From JAAYBG01 sp964411675 (GTDB taxonomy: Bacteria > Bacillota_I > Bacilli_A > ML615J-28 > CAG-698): DNA of 64,000 bases. How positions within the stretch are numbered: the first letter of the stretch is position 1; each line of letters opens with the position of its first letter. Under the pieces are notes generated by a model that was not told the origin of the DNA, searched no databases, and was given only the letters and a program-made list of their open reading frames with translations. Positions 25,623 through 33,385 of this stretch are shown piece after piece. Position numbers and translations under genes: made by a program. The stretch spans positions 1 through 64,000 of the forward strand of contig CAYPLR010000004.1 of assembly GCA_964411675.1 (NCBI GenBank). The letters run 5' to 3'.

Positions 25623-26407
25623 TGGCTGTTGTTTCTACTTTTTGTAAGAAAGGTGGCGTCGGCAAGAGTACTTTTATTGGCTTTTTAGCTCATTATTATG
25701 CTACTTTAGGGAAAAAGGTTTTAATTATTAGTGCCGATGACCAAAATAGTATCTTTAAAATCTTTGGTGTAGAAGAAAAAATCTTTGATACTAATGATAA
25801 TTATTTAGAATTTTGGTTAGCTGGTCACGCTGAGTTAGGCGATATTTTAATAGAAGCCCGAGAAAATCTTTATTTAATTAAAACTTTAAACACTGACAAA
25901 CTTTCCATGAAGTTAACATTGGAAAGAAGCCAAGAAAAAGTAATAAAAAAATTGATTGTTGATTGCTCTAGCTATTTTGATTATATTTTTGTCGACTTCC
26001 CACCATCGAGCAATCGTTTAACAGAGGTTTTATTAGAATTTAGTAATTATATATTGATTGTTGTTGGCTTAGATAGCCTTGGATTAGGTGGTTTTTTTAA
26101 TACAATTCAATATTTTATCGATAATGATATCGATTTGACAAAAATTAAGTATGTTGTTCCAAACGGATACAGCAAAAATAGAAGAGCTCCTAAGGTTTCA
26201 TTAGAGAAACTACAGGAGCAAGCAAAAGAATTCACTAAATCAGCAATCGTTCTTCCTGCTTTGCAAGAAAAATCTATTATTAAAAACCTTCAAGCAGATG
26301 GAATTAGCGTTTTTGATGTTACTTCTTTAGATCGTTATGATCAAACAAATAAAGATTTGTTACAAAAAGACCTATTAGAGTTGTTCAATTTAATAAATTT
26401 AGAATAA
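25622..26407 (+). CDS. ParA/MinD-family partition ATPase
   Basis: 261 aa. It has the deviant Walker A KGGVGKST (residues 10-17, with the signature Lys), Walker A' ISADDQNS, and Walker B FVDFPP. It lacks an N-terminal DNA-binding HTH (so it is of the small type Ib/Soj-size class) and lacks the C-terminal amphipathic helix of MinD. ParA ATPases move DNA cargo over the nucleoid. ParA-family genes next to dnaA are known in Mycoplasma; here the partner is an RHH protein, not Spo0J. It is convergent with dnaN, on the opposite strand from the surrounding replication genes, which suggests insertion of a module. Confidence 0.88.
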   Translation: MAVVSTFCKKGGVGKSTFIGFLAHYYATLGKKVLIISADDQNSIFKIFGVEEKIFDTNDNYLEFWLAGHAELGDILIEARENLYLIKTLNTDKLSMKLTLERSQEKVIKKLIVDCSSYFDYIFVDFPPSSNRLTEVLLEFSNYILIVVGLDSLGLGGFFNTIQYFIDNDIDLTKIKYVVPNGYSKNRRAPKVSLEKLQEQAKEFTKSAIVLPALQEKSIIKNLQADGISVFDVTSLDRYDQTNKDLLQKDLLELFNLINLE

Positions 26408-26434
26408 AAAAAGAGCCTTTCGACTCTTTTTTTT
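26406..26434. terminator. Bidirectional terminator between parA and dnaN
   Basis: AAAAAAGAG / CTCTTTTTT stem with loop CCTTTCGA, flanked by A and T runs; serves both convergent genes. Confidence 0.8.
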
Positions 26435-26435
26435 A

Positions 26436-27560
26436 TTATGATACTCTTACTGGTAATATTAATTGAATTAAATTATGATCATATTCCCCTGTGATAATAA
26501 ATGGTCTTACTTCTCCGGTAAAATGCACAGTTACTTCTGTAGAATCAAATGATCTGATAGCTTCTAAAAAGTATTTTGAACTGAAAGCAATTTGGAAAGG
26601 AACGACATTGGTACATTCAATTGGATTTAACTCTTCTTGTGCAGCTCCTATTTCGTTGGTTGTTGAAGCAATCTCCACTGTTTTATCGCTATTTAGTGTT
26701 AATTTTATAATATTGGAAGAATCCATATTGGTAAATACTGCAGCTCTTTCAATTGCTGAAATGAGCTCGTTTTTATTGAATTTTATACTGGTTAAGAATT
26801 CTGAAGGAATTAAGCTGTTTGTATTTGGGAACGTCCCATCAATTAAACGAGTTTGATATAACAAATTTTTGTATTTAAACAACGCTTTTGTATGGCTAAT
26901 ATGAACCTCTACAAGAGTTTCTCCTTCGTCGACGATTTTGTTTAGTTCATCTAGACTCTTTCCTGGGACTACTACCTTTATTTCTGGATAATCGATATTA
27001 AATTTAATTTGTTTTTTGGCTAATCGATAGCTATCAGTTGAAACAACTTCTAATAAATTCCCTTGAGAGGCAACAGAAACACCGGTTAATATTACTCTTG
27101 ATTCAGATAAAGAAACCGCAAAGGTTGTTTTTCTGATTAATTGTTTTAGATTGATAGCATCTATCGTAAGAAATGTTGGTGAATCTGCAAAAGATATTAG
27201 AGGATAATCATCTTTTGAAAGAACATTTAAAGTAAAATTACTTTTATCTGCTAATATTTTAATTGCATTGTCTTCAAAAGACTCGAAATATATTTCTTTC
27301 GCTTCTGTTTTCTTTACAAGTTCAATTAAATATTTTCCAGGAGCGACAAAAGTTCCTTCTTCTTCTACTTTTACATGTTTTTTATCATCAATACATGCTT
27401 GAATAGAAATTTCACTGTTTGAAGCTGTTAATAATATTTTATTATCTACAACATCAATTTTAATTCCTGTTAATACTGGCATTTGTGCTTTTGTCGATAA
27501 AGCTTTGCTTACTGAAGTTAAGTTCTGCAACAATAAATCTCTATTAATTGTAAAAATCAT
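26436..27560 (-). CDS. dnaN: DNA polymerase III beta subunit (sliding clamp)
   Basis: 374 aa with the three-domain clamp pattern: MIFTINRDLLLQNLTSVSKALS at the start, VVSTDSYRLAKKQ in the middle domain, and the C-terminal QLILPVRVS matching the conserved PMR/PVR tail. It forms the ring that tethers replicative polymerase. AAGGAG lies 7 nt upstream. It follows dnaA by 70 nt; that gap holds DnaA-box-like sites. Its 3' end faces parA. Confidence 0.96.
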   Translation of the reverse strand: MIFTINRDLLLQNLTSVSKALSTKAQMPVLTGIKIDVVDNKILLTASNSEISIQACIDDKKHVKVEEEGTFVAPGKYLIELVKKTEAKEIYFESFEDNAIKILADKSNFTLNVLSKDDYPLISFADSPTFLTIDAINLKQLIRKTTFAVSLSESRVILTGVSVASQGNLLEVVSTDSYRLAKKQIKFNIDYPEIKVVVPGKSLDELNKIVDEGETLVEVHISHTKALFKYKNLLYQTRLIDGTFPNTNSLIPSEFLTSIKFNKNELISAIERAAVFTNMDSSNIIKLTLNSDKTVEIASTTNEIGAAQEELNPIECTNVVPFQIAFSSKYFLEAIRSFDSTEVTVHFTGEVRPFIITGEYDHNLIQLILPVRVS

Positions 27561-27630
27561 AAAGGGCTCCTTTTTTATTTATCTTTATTTTTTATTTTTA
27601 TTATTAAGAGTGTGGAAAAGTGGAAAACTG
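27561..27630. promoter_or_regulatory. dnaA-dnaN intergenic DnaA boxes
   Basis: TGTGGAAAA (27611-27619) is one mismatch from the DnaA box (read as TTTTCCACA), and AGTGGAAAA (27619-27627) follows at once in the same orientation. In many Firmicutes the origin is split on both sides of dnaA, so this may be one part of oriC. Confidence 0.6.
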
Positions 27631-29028
27631 TTATTTTTCGATGCTTTTTAATAAAATTTCAATATCGTTTTTAACTAGAGGATCGTTTTGTTGCATAAAA
27701 ACAATTTTATCGATTCCATATGAAACGGTAGCATGATCTCTATTCCCAAAAGATTCTCCTATCGTTTTTAATTGAATGTTAAATTTGTTTCGCAAAAGAA
27801 ACATAGCAATATGCCGAGCATAGGTGATTTTTTGTTTACGGGATTGAGAAGTTAGGTCTGAAGTAGAAATTTTATAATAGTTAGCTACAATATTTTTTGT
27901 TTGATCAATTAATTTAGAAGATGAAGAAAGGCCTTTTAGGTCTTTTTCTTTTGGAAGCGTATTTTCTAAGGCTACTAACATGTTTTCTACAGTGAAAGGA
28001 ATGTTCAAACAAATACAATAGGTAACAAAACCTCTCAAAGAACCCTCTAAATCACGAATATTATTTGGAAAATAATCAGCTAAAGCATCTAAAACTTCTA
28101 GAGGGACATCACTAGGATCTTTAATCAAGTTAGAAAGTTTACTTTTTAAGATATTAACCCTTAAATTTTTGTCAGGATGCTTAATATCTACTGAAAGCCC
28201 CCAATTAAAGCGAGATCGTAATCTTGGCATGATATCTGTAAGTTCATTTGCTGGTTTATCAGAAGTGATAACAATTTGTTTATTTAAACCGACAAGATGT
28301 TCGAAGACTTTAAAAAACTCTTCTTGTGACCATTTTTTTGATTGAAGGAATTGAATATCGTCAATCAAAAGGACATCAACGTCTCGGTATTTTGAATAAA
28401 AGGATTCTATTCTTTCAACTCCGTCGCCAGAGCCTTTCTTTTTGTTTGTTGCGAGGAAGTAGTCTTCAGCAAATTTTTGGCTGCTTACATAAAGAATTTT
28501 TGAATCGATTTTATTATCGAGAATATAGTTTCCGATAGCAGACATTAAATGTGTTTTACCTAAACCAACATCACCAAAAATATATAAAGGATTATACATT
28601 TTCTCAGCGGATTCAGCAGATTCGGCAGTTTTCATCGCAGAGATGAAAGCGAAACGATTGCTTTCTCCAACTTCAAAGGTGTTAAAAGTATAGGTTGGCG
28701 ATAAAGTACGTGTTGCATTGCTTAGCTCTGGTGTTTGTAGAGGTTCTTTTGATTGTTCCTCCAACTCTTTTTCAATATCAGCTTTTGTAACAAATTTGAA
28801 TTTTACGAGTTCATCAGAAATCTTAGCTACCAATTTGTTTAATTTATCAACATAAAACTTCTCAATTCTAAACTTATCAAAAGAACGAGCAACAGGAATG
28901 TAAATGTATCCACCTTCAGCCTTATAAATTTCGGTTAATTCAGCAAATAGCGAATTAAAATCATCCTCGTTTATTTCTTCTTTAAGCATCTTGAGAGTTT
29001 CTTGCCATAATGTGATAGCACCGCGCAT
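27631..29028 (-). CDS. dnaA: Chromosomal replication initiator DnaA
   Basis: 465 aa. Domain I (residues 1-80), a short linker, the AAA+ domain with Walker A GDVGLGKTH, Walker B LLIDDIQFL and the ISM/arginine region, then the domain IV helix-turn-helix with RKQKITYARHIAMFLLR and GNRDHATVSYGIDKI. I start at the ATG at 29028, which has AGAGGGG about 8 nt upstream; the longer open frame to 29070 covers the leader. An extended -10 (TGGTATCAT) lies about 40 nt upstream on the minus strand. Confidence 0.97.
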   Translation of the reverse strand: MRGAITLWQETLKMLKEEINEDDFNSLFAELTEIYKAEGGYIYIPVARSFDKFRIEKFYVDKLNKLVAKISDELVKFKFVTKADIEKELEEQSKEPLQTPELSNATRTLSPTYTFNTFEVGESNRFAFISAMKTAESAESAEKMYNPLYIFGDVGLGKTHLMSAIGNYILDNKIDSKILYVSSQKFAEDYFLATNKKKGSGDGVERIESFYSKYRDVDVLLIDDIQFLQSKKWSQEEFFKVFEHLVGLNKQIVITSDKPANELTDIMPRLRSRFNWGLSVDIKHPDKNLRVNILKSKLSNLIKDPSDVPLEVLDALADYFPNNIRDLEGSLRGFVTYCICLNIPFTVENMLVALENTLPKEKDLKGLSSSSKLIDQTKNIVANYYKISTSDLTSQSRKQKITYARHIAMFLLRNKFNIQLKTIGESFGNRDHATVSYGIDKIVFMQQNDPLVKNDIEILLKSIEK

Positions 29029-29243
29029 AAAAAAACCCCTCTCATTGTTTCTATACACAAATGATACCATAAAAGAGAATAATAATAAATAGAAAAATAA
29101 AAAAACTTTTCAACAATTCCACAGTGGGAAAGAGGGGGAAGAAAAAAGATTGTTTTCCTAGATTTTTCCATAAGTTGAAATGTTTAAAAAAATTATGTTT
29201 ATATATAATATAGAAAGAGGAATTAACAAAAAGAAAAAAATCA
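29029..29243. other. Likely replication origin (oriC), dnaA upstream part
   Basis: Coding direction switches here: dnaA and most genes to the left are minus, genes to the right are plus. The sequence holds degenerate DnaA-box-like sites (TTTTCAACA at 29107-29115, TTTTCCATA at 29164-29172) and A/T-rich tracts that could melt (29181-29250). No perfect TTATCCACA is present. oriC location is well supported by gene context; exact sites are not. Confidence 0.65.
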
Positions 29244-29271
29244 TTGCAAAAAAAATAATTTATGGTAAAAT
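29244..29271 (+). promoter_or_regulatory. Promoter of the 29.3-kb surface protein gene
   Basis: TTGCAA, 16-bp spacer, TAAAAT with an extended TGG element. Confidence 0.65.
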
Positions 29272-29295
29272 ATTAACAGCATTAAATTAAAAAGA

Positions 29296-30270
29296 ATGGA
29301 GGCAGTAAGCAAAAGTTTACTGGTTGGCAAAATGGAAAACGTAAAAGCAAAAAAACAAGAAACAAAAAAAGAAAAAAATAATGGGATTTTTAGTTTCCCA
29401 AGCAAATTAAATAATATAACAATTATTTTGATAACATTAGCTTATGCCATCGTTGCTTTTTGGGCATTGTTTAACTTTTTTCCAGAATATAATTATGTGG
29501 TAATTCCTGAGTATGAGCATGTAAATTATAGTTATGAAGTTGATCCATACATTAAATCAACCAACGCTATAACAAAAAGCACAACAGGGGAAGTTGCTGT
29601 AAAACATTCATTTACAGCGTATATTTACAACAATTATTCAACAGCTTTAAACAATGTTAGTTTCCAATTTAGTGGATTAACAAACGAAAATACAATGGAC
29701 TACATTTCTGGTATTGATTATTGGAGTTCAACAAGTGCACCAACCATTCACACAATGATGAGCAATCAATCTATTCTCGGTGATGGATATCAAAAACTGT
29801 TTGGAAAAATTCAATATAATTATAAGAGAAATGAAGAAGAGACACTGAAAAGAACATTAACTTTTGCTGAAGAAATGATTGGATTAAAAAGAAATGAACT
29901 TATTAGTTCAAAATTTTCAGATAAAACAGACATTTTAGGGAAAATTAATTTTTCTGTAAAAGCAAATGAACCTGTTAGTGATTCAACAAACTATACTATC
30001 ACTAATACGATCAACTTTACCAATCCTAGCGAGAGATTCCACCTTGATTTCCAAGCTTTTATTGTAACAAGCGATAAAGAAATATATCCAGTCGGAGGGT
30101 TATATAATTATTATTACTTCTCTTCAGTAAATACATCAATAGCAATGACAAGTAAAGTAAATAAAACAATTGATATTGAATATATCTATATCAAAGGGTT
30201 TTATATTGATACAAACAATGTAAAAACAGAAATATTTTATAAAGTTGACTTTAAAAATATATTAATATAA
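29296..30270 (+). CDS. Hypothetical single-pass membrane protein with large external domain
   Basis: 324 aa. A Lys-rich cytoplasmic N-terminus (residues 1-45) is followed by one membrane helix (ITIILITLAYAIVAFWALF) and about 250 extracytoplasmic residues rich in Asn, Thr and Tyr. I do not recognise a family. The start is unsure: the ATG at 29296 has no good ribosome binding site before it (a GGAGG lies just inside the frame), and the ATG at 29332 is possible. Its place between the origin and rpmH means a high copy number in growing cells. It has its own promoter. Confidence 0.65.
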   Translation: MEAVSKSLLVGKMENVKAKKQETKKEKNNGIFSFPSKLNNITIILITLAYAIVAFWALFNFFPEYNYVVIPEYEHVNYSYEVDPYIKSTNAITKSTTGEVAVKHSFTAYIYNNYSTALNNVSFQFSGLTNENTMDYISGIDYWSSTSAPTIHTMMSNQSILGDGYQKLFGKIQYNYKRNEEETLKRTLTFAEEMIGLKRNELISSKFSDKTDILGKINFSVKANEPVSDSTNYTITNTINFTNPSERFHLDFQAFIVTSDKEIYPVGGLYNYYYFSSVNTSIAMTSKVNKTIDIEYIYIKGFYIDTNNVKTEIFYKVDFKNILI

Positions 30271-30284
30271 AAGAAAAAAAGTAT

Positions 30285-30313
30285 TTGACTTAAAACCTTG
30301 ATTGTAGTATAAT
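30285..30313 (+). promoter_or_regulatory. Promoter of rpmH
   Basis: TTGACT, 17-bp spacer, TATAAT; about 20 nt before TAGGAGGTG and the rpmH start. Confidence 0.85.
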
Positions 30314-30347
30314 GTACAAGCATGGTTTAGTATAGGAGGTGCTCTCT

Positions 30348-30482
30348 ATGAAAAGAACATACCAACCAAACAAAAGAAAACACATCAAAACACATGGATT
30401 TCGTGCTCGTATGGCAACTGTTGGTGGAAGAAAAGTCTTATCTAGTAGACGTAGAAAAGGCAGAAAACAATTAACAGCATAA
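30348..30482 (+). CDS. rpmH: 50S ribosomal protein L34
   Basis: 44 aa, very basic: starts MKRTYQPNKRKHIKTHGFRA and continues through MATVGGRKVLSSRRRKGRKQ to the end. It is a full-length L34. AGGAGGTG lies 8 nt upstream of the ATG. The rpmH-rnpA-yidC-jag order next to dnaA is the classical Firmicute origin arrangement. A hairpin terminator lies between it and rnpA, giving L34 higher expression than the RNase P protein. Confidence 0.97.
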   Translation: MKRTYQPNKRKHIKTHGFRARMATVGGRKVLSSRRRKGRKQLTA

Positions 30483-30497
30483 CAAAAAGATAAACTA

Positions 30498-30540
30498 GGA
30501 CCACTCGTATGTCAATAATCATTTGGAGTGGTCTTTTTTG
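30498..30540 (+). terminator. Partial terminator between rpmH and rnpA
   Basis: GACCACTC / GAGTGGTC stem with a 19-nt loop followed by six T. Probably leaky, since rnpA follows. Confidence 0.75.
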
Positions 30541-30558
30541 TTGCTGATTGGAGGAAAA

Positions 30559-30903
30559 ATGAACAGGAAATACAGTTTAAAAAAAAGCTATGAAATAGAA
30601 AAAGTGATGTCTTTGAAAAAAAGTGTTGGAAATAGATTTTATGCAATTTATTACCAATATTGCGAAGGCGAAATGAAAATAGCAATATCAGTTTCTAAGA
30701 AAGTTGGCTGTGCGGTTGTTAGAAATTATGAAAAAAGGGCTGTAAGAGAGATTGTTAGACAAAACAAAAATAAAATTATGGGAGTTAAAGCTTTGATAAT
30801 TATAAAGAAGTTAGCAACAGAGTTAATATTTCAAGAAAAAGATGACAATTTAAGGAATTTATTTAGTAAAATACTAAGGGAGAAAATGAATGAAAAAAAA
30901 TAA
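30559..30903 (+). CDS. rnpA: Ribonuclease P protein component
   Basis: 114 aa basic protein that helps the RNase P RNA process tRNA 5' ends. The start NRKYSLKKSYEIEKVM and the core VSKKVGCAVVRNYEKRAVRE match the family; the usual RNR motif appears as RNYEKR. I start at the ATG preceded by GGAGGAAAA, not at the upstream ATG inside the terminator. It overlaps yidC by 14 nt. Confidence 0.93.
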   Translation: MNRKYSLKKSYEIEKVMSLKKSVGNRFYAIYYQYCEGEMKIAISVSKKVGCAVVRNYEKRAVREIVRQNKNKIMGVKALIIIKKLATELIFQEKDDNLRNLFSKILREKMNEKK

Positions 30904-31858
30904 TTGGAAATATATAATAGCTGCAGTGTTAATTGTGGGATTGTTTTTCTTAAGTGGCTGCAGACAGCAAGAAACAGAAATAGTTTATTTACCGATATAT
31001 GGTTTCAAATTCCCTTCATGGGATTTCCTGGTTTGGCCAATGACCGCTTTAATGTGGGCGTTTGGAAAATCAGTCGCTTTTGGCAATTATGGTATAGCAA
31101 TTGTTTTATCAACAATAGTTGTTAGAACTGCAGCTTGGCCTATTTATGCCAAGTCTAATGATATGTCGTTAAAAATGCAATTAGTTGGACCTGAACAAGC
31201 AAAGATCGAAGCAAAATATGCAGAAAAGACAGATCAAGAGAGCCAACAACGAAAACAAATGGAAATGATGCAACTTTATAAAAAGTATGGAATTGGATTT
31301 AGTGGATGTTTAATGCCATTCTTACAATTACCAATCTTTATTTCTTTTTTCGAAACATTAAGAAGAATTCCATCAACGACTGCTACATACTTAATAGAAA
31401 ACCCAGAGGTAGCAACTAACTTAGGAATTACCAAACTACCTATTGACTTTGATTTCATGAATACAACAATTTTTGGAATAGATTTATTCAAAGATAAAAG
31501 CATTGGTGGATGGCAGGAAATTGGAATATATATTCTTGCAGGATTGGTAGGATTAACACAATTAGGAAGTCAAATTTTACTAACAAAAAGGCAAGAAAAG
31601 CAAAAAGCAAGTATGCAAGCAAGTCTTCCAGCATATCGTCGTCCTGAAAAAACAGAGCAACAAAAGCAAACAGACATGATGATGAAAGTTATGATGTATG
31701 GAATGCCAGTAATGATGGTCGTATTTATTGTAACAAGTCCAGCAGCGTTAGGTCTTTATTGGTTTGTTGGTAATATTTATTCTACTTTCCAAAGTTATGT
31801 TGGAAGCAAATCAAGTAGTGCAAGGCTTGAAAAATTAAAAGTTAAGATGAAAAAATAA
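30890..31858 (+). CDS. yidC: Membrane protein insertase YidC (lipoprotein form)
   Basis: 322 aa. A lipoprotein signal with lipobox LSGC (Cys24) is typical of Gram-positive YidC/SpoIIIJ. The insertase core follows, with the family motif around STIVVRTAAWPIYAKSNDMS (conserved Arg in the hydrophilic groove) and GCLMPFLQLPIFISFF, then C-terminal helices and a basic tail that binds ribosomes. It inserts membrane proteins with or without Sec. Translationally coupled to rnpA. Confidence 0.95.
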   Translation: MKKNNWKYIIAAVLIVGLFFLSGCRQQETEIVYLPIYGFKFPSWDFLVWPMTALMWAFGKSVAFGNYGIAIVLSTIVVRTAAWPIYAKSNDMSLKMQLVGPEQAKIEAKYAEKTDQESQQRKQMEMMQLYKKYGIGFSGCLMPFLQLPIFISFFETLRRIPSTTATYLIENPEVATNLGITKLPIDFDFMNTTIFGIDLFKDKSIGGWQEIGIYILAGLVGLTQLGSQILLTKRQEKQKASMQASLPAYRRPEKTEQQKQTDMMMKVMMYGMPVMMVVFIVTSPAALGLYWFVGNIYSTFQSYVGSKSSSARLEKLKVKMKK

Positions 31859-31872
31859 GGAGATCTATAGTA

Positions 31873-32490
31873 ATGAAAACAAAAGTATATGAAGTAAAAA
31901 CTGTAGCTGAAGCAAAAGAATTAGCAGTAAAAGAATTTGGTGTTAGTGAAGAAAATTTTGAAGTCAATATACTAAAAGAAACAAAAGGATTCCTAGGAAT
32001 TGGTGGAAAACTTGAAGTTGAAGTCAAAATTATTACTAATGGAGTCGCTAAAGCAAAAGAATATATTCAAATGATTTTAGATACGAATGGAATCGAAGGA
32101 TTTATAGAAAAGAAAGAACGAGAAGATAGCATAGAGTTCAGTATTGATGCTGGAGAGTATAATGGCTATCTAATAGGTAAAAACTCAAGAAATTTAATTG
32201 CTTTGCAAACATTGGTTTCCATTATTGTAAATAACTATTGTGAGAAAGATGAAATTAAAACAGTATTAGTTGATGTTGGCGGATATAAAAAACGTCGAGA
32301 AAGAAACATCGAAAGTATGGCTGTTGAATATGGCAAACAAGTTGCTAGGACAAAGCAACCAGTTCGTCTAGATGGTTTAAATGCTTACGAAAGAAAAATA
32401 GTTCATAATAAATTATCTTCATGGAAGGATGTTAAGACATATTCTGAAGGGGAAGAACCAAATAGAATTTTAGTGATTGATGTAAAATAA
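31873..32490 (+). CDS. jag: RNA-binding protein KhpB/Jag
   Basis: 205 aa. A Jag_N domain (residues 1-55, FLGIGGKLEVEV), then a KH domain (LIGKNSRNLIALQTLVSII) and a C-terminal R3H domain (ARTKQPVRLDGLNAYERKIVHN). In Gram-positive bacteria it works with KhpA in RNA binding and cell elongation/division control, and its gene follows yidC. AAGGAG upstream. A strong terminator ends the rpmH-rnpA-yidC-jag unit. Confidence 0.93.
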   Translation: MKTKVYEVKTVAEAKELAVKEFGVSEENFEVNILKETKGFLGIGGKLEVEVKIITNGVAKAKEYIQMILDTNGIEGFIEKKEREDSIEFSIDAGEYNGYLIGKNSRNLIALQTLVSIIVNNYCEKDEIKTVLVDVGGYKKRRERNIESMAVEYGKQVARTKQPVRLDGLNAYERKIVHNKLSSWKDVKTYSEGEEPNRILVIDVK

Positions 32491-32516
32491 AAAGGGGAAG
32501 TAGTTCCCCTTTTTTC
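32487..32516 (+). terminator. Terminator after jag
   Basis: AAAAGGGGAA / TTCCCCTTTT stem, loop GTAG, T-run. Confidence 0.88.
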
Positions 32517-32521
32517 TATAT

Positions 32522-33172
32522 TTATCCTTTTATAGTAATGAAATTTATAAAAGGAAGGATGTCCTTGTTTACTTTAAATTCTTCCAAGCAACTAAAGTAG
32601 CTGTCTTTTTTGCTATAGTCAAGAATGATAGGATCAAAATTGTTTTTCAACAATTCATAGTTAAGTACAATACGTGCACATCTACCATTTCCATCTAAGA
32701 AAGGGTGGATTTTCATTAGTTGCAAATGACTAAAAGCAATTTGCTCCTTAATGTTATCAGTAGGGGCGTTAATAGTATCAAAGTATTTCTTCATACGATC
32801 ATAAACTTTGATATGACTAGGGGGAGTGTGGTTAGACCCCTTAACAGAAATATCTACATTACGATAAAGGCCGCCAACACCTAAATCTTTCATTATAATT
32901 TCATGTAGATCTTTTAATTTGTTTTCAGTAAAAGCTTCATCTTTTTCTAATAAATCCAGCATGAACAAAAAGCCGTTAAGATTGTTGTTAACAATTGTTA
33001 CTTTGTTTTTTTCAATGTTAGTACTGTCGCCATTTATAATTCTTGTTACTTCATCACGAGAAACAACACTTGTTTCAAAAGAAATAGAATTATAAATAAA
33101 ATCAATTAAAAAATTGATAGTGATTTTTTTAGATGCTTCACTATGCATACTAGATAAGTTGAAAGCAATCAT
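32522..33172 (-). CDS. Fic-domain protein (putative AMPylase)
   Basis: 216 aa. The Fic catalytic motif is complete: HPFLDGNGRCAR (residues 156-167), with the catalytic His and the phosphate-binding GNGR-R. Fic enzymes usually transfer AMP from ATP to a target hydroxyl. Near the N-terminus SISFET (29-34) resembles the inhibitory (S/T)xxxE(G/N) motif of class II Fic proteins, with Thr in place of Gly/Asn, so the enzyme may be self-inhibited. No antitoxin gene is next to it. It is inserted on the minus strand between jag and fhs. Confidence 0.88.
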   Translation of the reverse strand: MIAFNLSSMHSEASKKITINFLIDFIYNSISFETSVVSRDEVTRIINGDSTNIEKNKVTIVNNNLNGFLFMLDLLEKDEAFTENKLKDLHEIIMKDLGVGGLYRNVDISVKGSNHTPPSHIKVYDRMKKYFDTINAPTDNIKEQIAFSHLQLMKIHPFLDGNGRCARIVLNYELLKNNFDPIILDYSKKDSYFSCLEEFKVNKDILPFINFITIKG

Positions 33173-33326
33173 GTTAACCCCTCCTTTATGTTAGGTAATT
33201 TATTATACCACGAAAGAAAAATAAAAGAAAGCAATATAGCAATTAAATGTGACAATAATAAAAAATATATTATAAGAAAAGGAGAAAACAAGAAAAACAG
33301 TTTGTTGATGAAAATAAGTAAAACAA

Positions 33327-33355
33327 TTGAGAAAAAGAAGAGTTTATGCTATTAT
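33327..33355 (+). promoter_or_regulatory. Promoter of fhs-mnmE
   Basis: TTGAGA, 17-bp spacer ending in TGC, TATTAT (extended -10). Confidence 0.65.
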
Positions 33356-33385
33356 AAATATGGTAAATAAACAAAGGAGAAAAAT

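Noticed and set aside
25622..26407. MinD or classical Soj
   Set aside because: No C-terminal membrane-targeting helix, and the partner is an RHH protein and not MinC or Spo0J.
33188..33370. 60-aa plus-strand frame upstream of fhs
   Set aside because: Lys/Ile-rich AT translation that contains the fhs promoter; no family resemblance.
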